A stretch of DNA of 23,248 nt from Aureispira sp964445645 (GTDB lineage: Bacteria > Bacteroidota > Bacteroidia > Chitinophagales > Saprospiraceae), in assembly GCA_964445645.1 (NCBI GenBank), contig CAYULH010000084.1, forward strand, positions 1 to 23,248, in the 5' to 3' direction. How positions within the stretch are numbered: position 1 is the stretch's first letter; each line of letters opens with the position of its first letter. Below the pieces are notes generated by a model. It was given only the letters and a program-made list of their open reading frames with translations. It was not told the DNA's origin and searched no databases. Shown here piece by piece: positions 13,759 to 21,500 of this stretch. The position numbers were made by a program, and so were the translations under genes.

Positions 13759-14264
13759 AAAATAGTTGGTTAATTATCCTTATCGTAATGACATACACAT
13801 GGGCAGCACCAGCCCAAACACGCTTACAAGAACTAGAAAAGAGCAGAGCGTATTATCAGAAAAAAGTAGCCCAAGCCAATACCAAACCCAATGGCCTGCA
13901 TTTGCGTGCCGTCAATGAAGAAATTGTAGCCCATATTGTCAACAAAGGCTACGAAACAGCTGTAGTATCCACCACGCCCAGCCATTTGGTGGTTAGACAT
14001 CCGCACCAACCGAGCAAGATACTGATGCAGCTCAAGCGAGGAGATAAGGTGATTGTCTACGAACGCCAAGGCAAAAACGCTTTTTTGGTTAGAACCGACA
14101 ATGATGTGGTGGGCCTAGTACACAAAGATGCTTTTGGCGCACAGCTAAATAAATTCCCTCTGGAGGTGCTGATGAACAGCTTTTCGCCCGAAGAGCAAGC
14201 CGCACGGGAGCGCGAAGGCGTAATAGAACAGCGCATGATAAATGAACCCCCAAAGTTTGATTAA
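13755..14264 (+). CDS. Secreted protein with SH3-like region (unrecognised)
   Basis: Product of 169 residues. Signal peptide 1-20 (APA-Q). A short charged helix (LQELEKSRAYYQKKVAQA) leads to a beta-rich stretch at ~80-125 (ILMQLKRGDKVIVYERQGKNAFLVRT, then VVGLVHKDAF) that resembles a bacterial SH3 fold. This is a visual similarity only. The C-terminus is charged and helical (SPEEQAAREREGVIEQ). Its start overlaps the stop of the 35-residue lipoprotein by 4 bp, so the two are probably made together. Its stop codon shares ttaa (14261-14264) with the stop of the convergent zinc-ribbon gene. If the SH3-like part is real, binding to peptidoglycan or protein in the periplasm is likely. Confidence 0.75.
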   Translation: MKNSWLIILIVMTYTWAAPAQTRLQELEKSRAYYQKKVAQANTKPNGLHLRAVNEEIVAHIVNKGYETAVVSTTPSHLVVRHPHQPSKILMQLKRGDKVIVYERQGKNAFLVRTDNDVVGLVHKDAFGAQLNKFPLEVLMNSFSPEEQAAREREGVIEQRMINEPPKFD

Positions 14265-15367
14265 CGCTTTGCCAAGTACACAATCAGCGCAATAATCGCA
14301 ATTACCACCAAGATAGCAAACATAACCTTGACCCAAGAAGTCGGCTTTTGACCACTAATTTTCCCTGTTTGGCCATTGATAGCAAACTGATACGTTTTAT
14401 CATTGTACACATAGCTACAGAGCCAAACAGGGAGCAAAACGTGTTTAAAGGTCTGGTTCCACTTCTCCGTATCAAGTTCTATGCGTCGTTGTTCATCGCC
14501 CCCAATTCTATCCTCCACCTCCGAGTGCAACCAAGCATCCATTTGCTCCTCCGCCACCTTGTAGCCCTCCATTACATCTAGGCTATAAATTTCCGATTCC
14601 CAGCCCACCATCAATTCATTGCTATAATTAATCACCTTATCCAATTCGTATGGATAAATAGGCGTTATCTGCTTGTGCGGCAAGCCCTTAGAAGCCACAA
14701 TCAACACATCATCAAAAAAGTGCTCAAAGGAACCCGAACGATACTCCCAGCGTATTTTTTTGACTTCCTCTTCCTCTTGTTCCCCTTCCGCATTGGTATG
14801 GTATTCGGTTTCATAATAATAATGCCCCGCCTCGCCACTCCAACGGGTAAACGTCTTGGCATCATAGGTCCAAAACGGCACATAAATCCCATGAATGTCC
14901 TCCAAATCGGCCAAACGCTGCAATTTGTTGGGCTTGAACCAACCCTTCGCAATCCACTCCCGAAACTTGTCGCTGGCCTCTCGCTTCGGCACCTGAAACG
15001 GAATAATGCCCTGTGGCTGAATCATATTCTTTTGCTGCGCCGTTTCATTCACCTTCTCCGATCCACAAAAATTACAACGCGTTGCCACCTGATCCTCCGC
15101 CAACATCAACTGCGCCCCACAACTCCCACAATCGATCACTTTCTTTTCGACCGCCTGAGGCGTATAGGTCTGCATTTTTTGTGCGGCCTCTCGCAAGCTG
15201 GTTTCTTTCACCATATCACTGGCCTGATCCACGGTTCTGCTAAAACCGCAATGCCCACAACGAATATTACCCGTCTTGGCAGAATAGGACAACTGGTTGC
15301 CACAAGAAGGGCAGGGCAGCTCTAAAATGGATTCTATGTATTTGGGATTGTGTTCGTGTTGTTCCAT
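14261..15367 (-). CDS. Membrane protein with two zinc ribbons (TFIIB-type) and C-terminal anchor
   Basis: Product of 368 residues. Two zinc ribbons stand at the N-terminus: Cys19-Cys22 with Cys37-Cys40 (CPSCG, CGHCG), and Cys80-Cys83 with Cys98-Cys101 (CGSCG, CNFCG). A central region of ~230 residues rich in Trp and Tyr (GIYVPFWTYDAKTFTRWSG; LLPVWLCSYVYNDKTYQFAI) follows, and the last ~22 residues are one transmembrane segment ending LAKR. Related proteins are often annotated vaguely as zinc-ribbon or primosomal-like; there is no helicase motif here. The topology suggests a tail-anchored protein with the ribbons in the cytoplasm. Role unknown. It converges with the SH3-like gene with a 4-bp overlap. 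Confidence 0.8.
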   Translation of the reverse strand: MEQHEHNPKYIESILELPCPSCGNQLSYSAKTGNIRCGHCGFSRTVDQASDMVKETSLREAAQKMQTYTPQAVEKKVIDCGSCGAQLMLAEDQVATRCNFCGSEKVNETAQQKNMIQPQGIIPFQVPKREASDKFREWIAKGWFKPNKLQRLADLEDIHGIYVPFWTYDAKTFTRWSGEAGHYYYETEYHTNAEGEQEEEEVKKIRWEYRSGSFEHFFDDVLIVASKGLPHKQITPIYPYELDKVINYSNELMVGWESEIYSLDVMEGYKVAEEQMDAWLHSEVEDRIGGDEQRRIELDTEKWNQTFKHVLLPVWLCSYVYNDKTYQFAINGQTGKISGQKPTSWVKVMFAILVVIAIIALIVYLAKR

Positions 15368-15553
15368 GGTTGGTTGGTTTGGAGGGTGGTGGATGAATTT
15401 GGTTTGTCTATATAAAGAACATTATTTTTTTTGAGAAATGGAAATCTGGATATCGAAGCTTTTAGCACAAAAAAATCAGGAACCTCATTTCATTTTTAAA
15501 TAATACAATCAGATGGACTAAAATAGGTATCAATTAGTGAATTACTTGTTTTT

Positions 15554-16336
15554 CTAGTTGCACCAAATTAGACTGATTATAGTGTTGTATTGGGGAATAC
15601 AAAAACATTCTTCATTGAATCTCCAGTTTTGGTACTTTTCTATATTATAATCATCTCCAAACCAATCTAGGGCATTCACTTTTTCAGGATGTAAAGGAAT
15701 GTCATCACCATCTATGATTTCTCTTGCCACAGTACCTACAAGAGGTCTTACATTAGAGTTGATAAAATTTAATGGAAAATCACTACTGAATCTTGACCAT
15801 TTGATTATCCCATTTTTTATAAAAACTAGACAAGTGGGGTGTGTTCCTGAATCAACGAATTTAATTAGAGTAGATGTTATACTAGTTTGAAAAAGTTCTG
15901 CTATACTTTGCAATTTAGCAAGAGATATTCTATTGTGTTTTCGGCATTCTGCTTTAAATAAAGTAGATGGCATGAGCAATTCTGCTGCAAATAAATTAGC
16001 CTCAGTTTCTTCAATTCTTTTTGAGTTCCAATCTAGAAAAGCATTGATGTCACAATTGAAAGAGTGGCGATTAGCATTTTTGTGCATTAAAAGATGCCCT
16101 AATTCGTGAGCAAGCACAAACCTCTGTTTTTGTTTGTTAACAATATTAGAGTTTACTGTGATAATCGCATTGTTTTTATTCATTACAATTTGACCTTGAG
16201 CTCCTTTTAATGGTTTATATTGAATGAATCCACTCTCTGCATGAATAACACCTTCTAAATTAATATCTTGAATGTTATCAAAACAATAATTTTCAATGAT
16301 TTTTTTAGCTGTTCTTATACCTCTAATCCCTTGCAT
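15554..16336 (-). CDS. ImmA/IrrE-family (M78) zinc metalloprotease
   Basis: Product of 260 residues. The catalytic motif HELGH (77-81) sits in RFVLAHELGHLLMH, and the downstream EANLFAAELLMP (112-123) supplies the third zinc ligand Glu, the M78 signature. Known members cleave transcription repressors after stress: ImmA frees integrative elements and IrrE (PprI) triggers radiation responses. A C-terminal region of ~120 residues could be sensory. It has no signal peptide, so it is cytoplasmic. Last gene of a three-gene leftward operon, its start overlapping the previous stop by 14 bp. No Xre-type repressor is adjacent, so the natural substrate may be one of the two upstream proteins. Base composition is more A+T-rich than in the flanking genes. 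Confidence 0.87.
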   Translation of the reverse strand: MQGIRGIRTAKKIIENYCFDNIQDINLEGVIHAESGFIQYKPLKGAQGQIVMNKNNAIITVNSNIVNKQKQRFVLAHELGHLLMHKNANRHSFNCDINAFLDWNSKRIEETEANLFAAELLMPSTLFKAECRKHNRISLAKLQSIAELFQTSITSTLIKFVDSGTHPTCLVFIKNGIIKWSRFSSDFPLNFINSNVRPLVGTVAREIIDGDDIPLHPEKVNALDWFGDDYNIEKYQNWRFNEECFCIPQYNTIISLIWCN

Positions 16337-16757
16337 TATTTTTTTCTTGTGATTTTTCTAAATGCTCGATTATTTCTAAAAGTTTAGTATTGTTTATCAA
16401 ATTTAGTGCATCTTCATTATCTAAATCCTCTACATTGGAGAAAAAACCTTGAAGTTCTAAGTTATCATTACCCAAAAGTCTCATAGCAGTTTGTTTGAGA
16501 TTTTGAGAATCCACAGAGTCTTTTAACTCGTTGAGTAGTTTTTGGGCTTTTTCTAATAAAGCTGCCCTTTTGTTAGCCTTTTGAATCTTTTGTTGAGCTT
16601 GAAATTTTTTTATAGCTTTTAAACCATTTTTTACGAATTTATCAGTGTCTATATCTTGACTTTTAAGGTATTCTTTAGAGGTTTCCAGATTGGAAGAATT
16701 AGTATTTGCTAACTCTACTAAAATATTAGCAAATTTATTATCTTTATTATTATCCAT
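16323..16757 (-). CDS. Small helical protein in the sigma-like / ImmA operon (unrecognised)
   Basis: A 144-residue, highly charged, Lys/Glu/Asn/Leu-rich protein that looks entirely helical, with a likely coiled coil at ~45-85 (KFQAQQKIQKANKRAALLEKAQ region). No cysteine, signal peptide or membrane segment. No family is recognised. It lies between a sigma-like gene (8-bp overlap) and an M78 protease gene (14-bp overlap), so all three are probably translated together at matched levels. Its position suggests an anti-sigma-like partner or the substrate of the protease. This is inference from context only. Confidence 0.75.
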   Translation of the reverse strand: MDNNKDNKFANILVELANTNSSNLETSKEYLKSQDIDTDKFVKNGLKAIKKFQAQQKIQKANKRAALLEKAQKLLNELKDSVDSQNLKQTAMRLLGNDNLELQGFFSNVEDLDNEDALNLINNTKLLEIIEHLEKSQEKNNARD

Positions 16758-17328
16758 TGTTATTGTCTTTAAGAATTTTAGAAATTATTCTTCTTAGTCT
16801 TCTAACATGATTGTCATAATCCTTAGGAGAAATATCTAATTCTGTATAAGTCTCCTTTCTCGTTGACTCGAAGTCATATAGATTGATAAAAATTTCAGAA
16901 AGCATAAGATCTTCTTCAATTTCTTTTCGAATTAGCGAAACTACTTTCTCCATATCTATTTTTGAATCTAATTTAGCATCTTCTGTCAGTAAGCTAATAA
17001 AAGCTTGTGTGCTTTTTTCAGAGTTAAGGTGTTTTGCATTTTCTTTACTTTTAGCTAAATTAAAAACAAGCTGTCTTAAAATATGATATTTTAGGTACTT
17101 AATTAAATCTTTATTTCTACTAGGGTCGAATTTATCAGGGGTCTCTAAATATGTGAGAATAGTTTGGATTGCTAAGTCATATGACTCTTTTCCCTTAGGT
17201 AGAGGTGATTTAATACCTCTCGACCAGTTATATAATTTTTTTTGGCTATCCGCAAAAGCCATAAGAACTGGTATTACTTCCTCCCAGTTTACATTTTCAT
17301 AATTTTCAGTGATTTCGAGGTCTTTCAT
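16750..17328 (-). CDS. Sigma-70-like protein, first gene of the ImmA operon
   Basis: A 192-residue cytoplasmic protein that resembles a short, diverged sigma factor. Residues ~45-100 (KGKESYDLAIQTILTYLET, FDPSRNKDLIKYLKYHILRQLVFNL) match the pattern of sigma region 2: an acidic helix, a D-P turn, then a basic aromatic helix that in sigma factors contacts the core enzyme and -10 DNA. Residues ~150-190 (YTELDISPKDYDNHVRRLRRIISKIL) resemble a region 4 helix-turn-helix. The similarity is seen by eye; a profile search is needed. It starts a three-gene operon read away from an HNH gene, with 143 bp between the divergent starts. Confidence 0.65.
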   Translation of the reverse strand: MKDLEITENYENVNWEEVIPVLMAFADSQKKLYNWSRGIKSPLPKGKESYDLAIQTILTYLETPDKFDPSRNKDLIKYLKYHILRQLVFNLAKSKENAKHLNSEKSTQAFISLLTEDAKLDSKIDMEKVVSLIRKEIEEDLMLSEIFINLYDFESTRKETYTELDISPKDYDNHVRRLRRIISKILKDNNNG

Positions 17329-17471
17329 GTAGACGTTTAGTATTATATGCTAATCAAGGACTTTTTTTTGCAACCGATGGTAAATTTCAACAATTCAATA
17401 GCATTGTATTATTGACAGGGGATGAATAGTAACCCCAAAATAATAAATTAATAATTTAAAATGTAATTAAA

Positions 17472-17768
17472 ATGCATAATTCTACAATTTATGGATTTAG
17501 TTTTAGTGATAATGTAGTCCAAGCTGTTTGGGAGAAAGGACTAGTTATAGCTAATTATGATTCGCAAGTCTATAGAAAAGATAAATGTGGAACATGGATG
17601 AAAAGGGACGAATATGGAAATACTAACTCAAAGTATGGTTGGGAAATTGACCATATAAAACCAAAATCAAAGGGAGGAACAGATGATTTGTCTAACCTTC
17701 AACCATTACAATGGGAAAACAATCGTTACAAATCTGACAATTATCCAACTTGGTACTGTAAATACTAA
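17472..17768 (+). CDS. HNH endonuclease (small, single domain)
   Basis: Product of 98 residues. The core GWEIDHIKPKSKGGTDDLSN is the HNH beta-beta-alpha metal motif: D-H, then a conserved Asn in LSNLQPL and another in WENNRYKSD. The N-terminal half (VWEKG, YDSQVYRKDKCGTWMKRDEYG) is typical of a small-HNH family widespread in Bacteroidota. No zinc-finger Cys pairs or extra domains, so specificity probably needs a partner, or it is a stand-alone nicking or cleaving enzyme. It diverges from the sigma-like operon and is followed within 15 bp by a damaged GIY-YIG gene. Such clusters occur in mobile elements and defence islands. Confidence 0.88.
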   Translation: MHNSTIYGFSFSDNVVQAVWEKGLVIANYDSQVYRKDKCGTWMKRDEYGNTNSKYGWEIDHIKPKSKGGTDDLSNLQPLQWENNRYKSDNYPTWYCKY

Positions 17769-17779
17769 TTAGAAAAAAA

Positions 17780-18102
17780 ATGATAATAATATATTAACAG
17801 GACATCCTGCACAAGTAGTAAGTTCTATTAATAAGGCTATTGGTCAATATAAGAGATACTACAATTATTTAAAAGTAGGCATTACTGGAATACCCCCAGA
17901 AGTACGTTGGTCTGAACATGTTAGGAGCTTTAAATGGTCTAGGATGGTTATCCTTTATCAGACTAGTTCTATAAATTATGCCAATACAATGGAATCTTGG
18001 CTAGTCGAAAATCATTGGAATGATTTGACTAATCAGCGCTCAGGTGGAGGTAGTGATTTGTCAGAAGATGGATATAATTATGTTTATTTGCTGTTAAAGT
18101 AA
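17780..18102 (+). pseudogene. GIY-YIG-type nuclease gene with a start-proximal frameshift
   Basis: The frame ending at 18102 encodes about 105 residues that look like a GIY-YIG domain: KAIGQYKRYYNYLKVGITG, then catalytic-type Arg in EVRWSEHV, Glu in NTMESWLVEN and Asn in LTNQRSGGGSD. The frame has no ATG, GTG or TTG before the domain, only an upstream stop at 17770. An ATG at 17780 lies one base out of frame, next to an A8 run and an ataataat tract; adding one base just after it would restore a complete gene. It is either a recently disabled gene, a sequencing error, or an unusual start. The coding part is otherwise undamaged. Confidence 0.65.
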
Positions 18103-18133
18103 AAAGCTTCATTTAAAAAAATCAATAATTTAT

Positions 18134-18159
18134 TCCCTCAAAAAATTTGTTTTGAGGGA
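18134..18159. terminator. Hairpin between the two GIY-YIG genes
   Basis: Perfect 10-bp arms tccctcaaaa (18134-18143) and ttttgaggga (18150-18159) with a 6-base loop. There is no T run on the plus strand, so it may be a weak terminator or a leader hairpin of the next gene, whose ATG is 25 bp downstream. Confidence 0.5.
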
Positions 18160-18183
18160 TGTTACTTCAAGAAAAATTTAATT

Positions 18184-18453
18184 ATGGCTAGGCATAAAGT
18201 ATACAGAGCAATCAATGTTACAAAAAGAGAAGTTTACCATGGCGTAAGTGAAAATATTGAGAAGCGAAAACAAGAACATTGTAGTGGTTCAACAAAATCA
18301 TTGGAACACTGGGATTGTGGAAACGATAAAATTATTTTTAAAGAAATTTCATCACACAATAAACAATCTAATGCTTCAAAGAAAGCTCACTCATTAGAGA
18401 ATGCCTATAAGCATCATAAGGGATTTAAAAATATTAAAACACGAGGTATTTAA
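18184..18453 (+). CDS. Small GIY-YIG-like nuclease domain protein
   Basis: Product of 89 residues, very basic. The start KVYRAINVTKREVYHGVSENIEKRKQEHC follows the GIY-YIG pattern: Y at the first motif, YHG for YIG, then an Arg in EKRKQEH at the place of the catalytic Arg. A Glu in HSLENAYKHH could be the metal ligand and an Asn in GFKNIKTRG could close the fold. The motifs are diverged, so activity is uncertain. It stands alone without a DNA-binding domain. Third nuclease-like gene in a row on this strand within an A+T-rich island; the next gene is on the opposite strand. Confidence 0.65.
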   Translation: MARHKVYRAINVTKREVYHGVSENIEKRKQEHCSGSTKSLEHWDCGNDKIIFKEISSHNKQSNASKKAHSLENAYKHHKGFKNIKTRGI

Positions 18454-18492
18454 GGAGTTAGAAGAATAGGAAATATTTACTTAAAATTCTAA

Positions 18493-18531
18493 CAAAAAAA
18501 AAGGCAGAAAACACAAAACATGCTTTCTGCC
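18493..18531 (-). terminator. Terminator of the Asp-box protein gene
   Basis: Arms ggcagaaa (18503-18510) and tttctgcc (18524-18531) pair perfectly. On the minus strand the stem is followed by a run of ten T (the A run at 18493-18502). It lies about 30 bp after the stop at 18560. Confidence 0.85.
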
Positions 18532-18559
18532 CAAAAAAGAACCAGTTAAATCCTTAATC

Positions 18560-21500
18560 TTATTCCATTTTCCAATCAGGCAACTCCATACGGCCATTGG
18601 TATAGGGCGCGCCCAAATCATTGAGTTGTTTTTCCAGTTGCTCGATGTCCTGCTTCACCACATTCAAATCCTTTAGGAACTGCTCAAACAACTTGCCAGC
18701 ACGGGTATAGTTATCTTGAGCTGTTTTGGAAGGCGCACTGGTGGCCTCCCAAGTGTTCCAGATGGGGGTTTCCATGCGTTCGAGTAGGCTAGGCGCACTT
18801 TCTATATCGCGTTTGCTGAGGCTGGCATCGCCTGTTAGCGTTACGCCCAATTCTTGTAGGCGTAGGCGCAGGCGTTCGGCTTCCTCTAGCAATTTGAGGT
18901 CGGCCGAGGGCGTATTGATGATGCCTTGCTCTAGCAGGGCAACACGGTTTTTCATGGTGCTGTGTACCGCAGCTACAGCACGGCCCGCACGGCGCATTTT
19001 GCTCAATTTTACCTGAAAAGCAGTGAGCGCATCTTTGTCCTCGGCACTCAAAGTCGCATTGTTGAGCGATTGGATGGTAAAGGAAACCTGCTCGGTCAGG
19101 TCGGTGACTTTGCCATCTTGTACCTTCGATAATTGGGCGGTGTATACACCCGGCGCAGCCAAGGCACCACTTGGTAGAGAGCTGTAGCGGCCTTTTTTGC
19201 GCTTTTTGAGCTGAATGGGCATCAAGGATTCGTATCTAAAATCCCAAACCAAGCGATTCATGCCTTGGCTGGGCGTAGTTTGGAGGCGGCGCACCACATT
19301 GCCGGCCTTGTCACGAATGGTCATGATGGCATAAGGCTTTTGCTCCCAATCCTCTTGGCGTAGCGAATCAATGCTCGGATAAGTGATTGGGGTTTCGTTT
19401 TTGCGGTCGGCTGCATGTTGCGCTTGACGCATTGCTTTGCGTGTTTTCATGGTGGTATCACTAAACAAGTAGGTGAATACCGCTCCCACAGGCGGATTTT
19501 CGGCGGCATAATAAGAAGCCCCCTGCATGGAACGCCCTGTTAGGCCCAAAGGACTGCGCTCTATAAATACCCAAGCATCCTTGATGGGGTAAATCACAGC
19601 AGGTTTTTCCAAGTCCGCTTCCTTGTAATTTCTCAAGGGAGAATAATCATCCAACACATAAAAACCACGTCCAAAAGAAGCCAATACAATATCATTCTCT
19701 CTGGTTTGGATTTCAATGTCCTTGATGGCAATGGTTGGCAAGCCGCTTTTTAGTTGTGTCCAGTTTTGACCGCCATTCTTACTAAAAAAGAAACCAAACT
19801 CTGTTCCTGCAAACAACAAATTCTTATCTACATGATCCTCGGCAATGTCATACACCGTTCCACGCTCGGGCAAGTCGCCATGAACGGCCGTCCAAGTAGC
19901 GCCCTTATCGGTACTTTTATAAATATAAGGCTTAAAATCACCTTTTTTGTGGTTGTTAAATACCGCATAAACGGTAGCAGCATCATGCTTGGACGTAATC
20001 AAAGCATTGACGTAAGTATTGGCAGGAACGCCCGCAATAGGAGCGAGTTTTTTCCATGTTTTGGCATCTTCACTGACATGAATAAGGCCATCATCTGTAC
20101 CCGCATACAATAAATTTTCCTGCAAAGGAGATTCATCAAAGGCCACAATATTGCCATACATAGATGTACTCTTGTTCTTCATCACCGCCTCAGGCTCCCA
20201 CAATCTGCCCATTACCTCCAGCTGGTTGCGGTCAATTTGTTGGGTCAAATCCTCAGAAATTACTGCCCAATCATCCCCTCTATTCTCACTTCTAAACACC
20301 TGATTGGCGGCAAAATACAGGCGTTGCGGATTGTGTGGACTGATGAGCAAGGGCGCATCCCAATTCCAACGATAAGGCTTGGCCCCTACAGGCGGACTGG
20401 GCTTAATGCCAATTTGTTCGCCACTTTTTTTGTCATAACGCACCAACCAGCCGTATTGCGCTTGTGCGTACACAATATCGGGATTGGTCGGGTCAATTTG
20501 CGATTCAAAACCATCGCCACCATTGGTAATATACCAATCAGAATTGACAATACCAGCCGAGTTGGTGGTGCGGCTTGGGCCACCCATAGAGTTGTTGTCT
20601 TGGGTGCCCCCATAAATATTATAAAAAGGAGTAGCATTATCTACCGCCACTTTGTAAAATTGTGTAATGGGCAAATTGGCCTTGAATTGCCAGTCTTGGG
20701 CGTGGTTCCATGTTTCGTATAAACCGCCGTCACAACCCACAATCCAGTGGTCGGCATGGTTGGGATCTTGCCACATACAGTGGTTGTCCACGTGCTTGAG
20801 CGATTCGCCTGTACGTACAAATGTTTTGCCACCGTCAATGGAGTGGTGCAGCCAAGTATTCATAGAATAGACCTTATTCACATCAAAACGATCACAATAA
20901 ATTTCTTGGTAATAATTGCCCGAAGTGCTGTAGCCACCACGTTTGGTCCAGCTTGCCCCACGGTCGGTAGAACGATACACCCCATTTTTGCCCTCCGAGG
21001 CTTCTACAATAGCATAGACATAATCGGGATTGACAGGCGAAATAGCCAAGCCAATACGCCCTACAAAATCGCCCGAAGGCAAGCCACTAGCCAATCTTGT
21101 CCATGTTTTGCCGCCGTCCTTGGATTGGTGAACGCCAGAACCTGGACCACCACCCAAATAGGTGAATACATGTCTGCGGCGTTGGTGAGCTACCGCATAC
21201 ATCAAATTGGGATCGCGGGGATCTAGGTGAACTTCACTAATGCCTGTATGTTCGTCAATTTCTAGAATCAGCTCCCAGTTGTTGCCACCATCTACTGTTT
21301 TGTAAAGTCCCCGTTCGCCGCCTTCCTTCCACAAGGGGCCATAAGCTGCCACATAGACCACATCCGAATTATTGGGATGCACTTGTATCATTCCAATATG
21401 CTCACTAGATTTCAAGCCCATGTTTTTCCAACTCTTGCCGGCATCCATTGACTTGTAAACCCCATCACCATAAGCTACTGAACGTTGGTTGTTGTTCTCA

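Noticed and set aside
14675..15325. 216-codon plus-strand frame opposite the zinc-ribbon gene
   Set aside because: It is antisense to a gene with eight ordered zinc-ligand cysteines. The translation is Arg/His/Leu-rich without a recognisable fold.
15554..17328. Classic ImmA/ImmR switch of an integrative element
   Set aside because: There is no Xre-type repressor, integrase or att repeat in the island, so only the protease half of that system can be supported.
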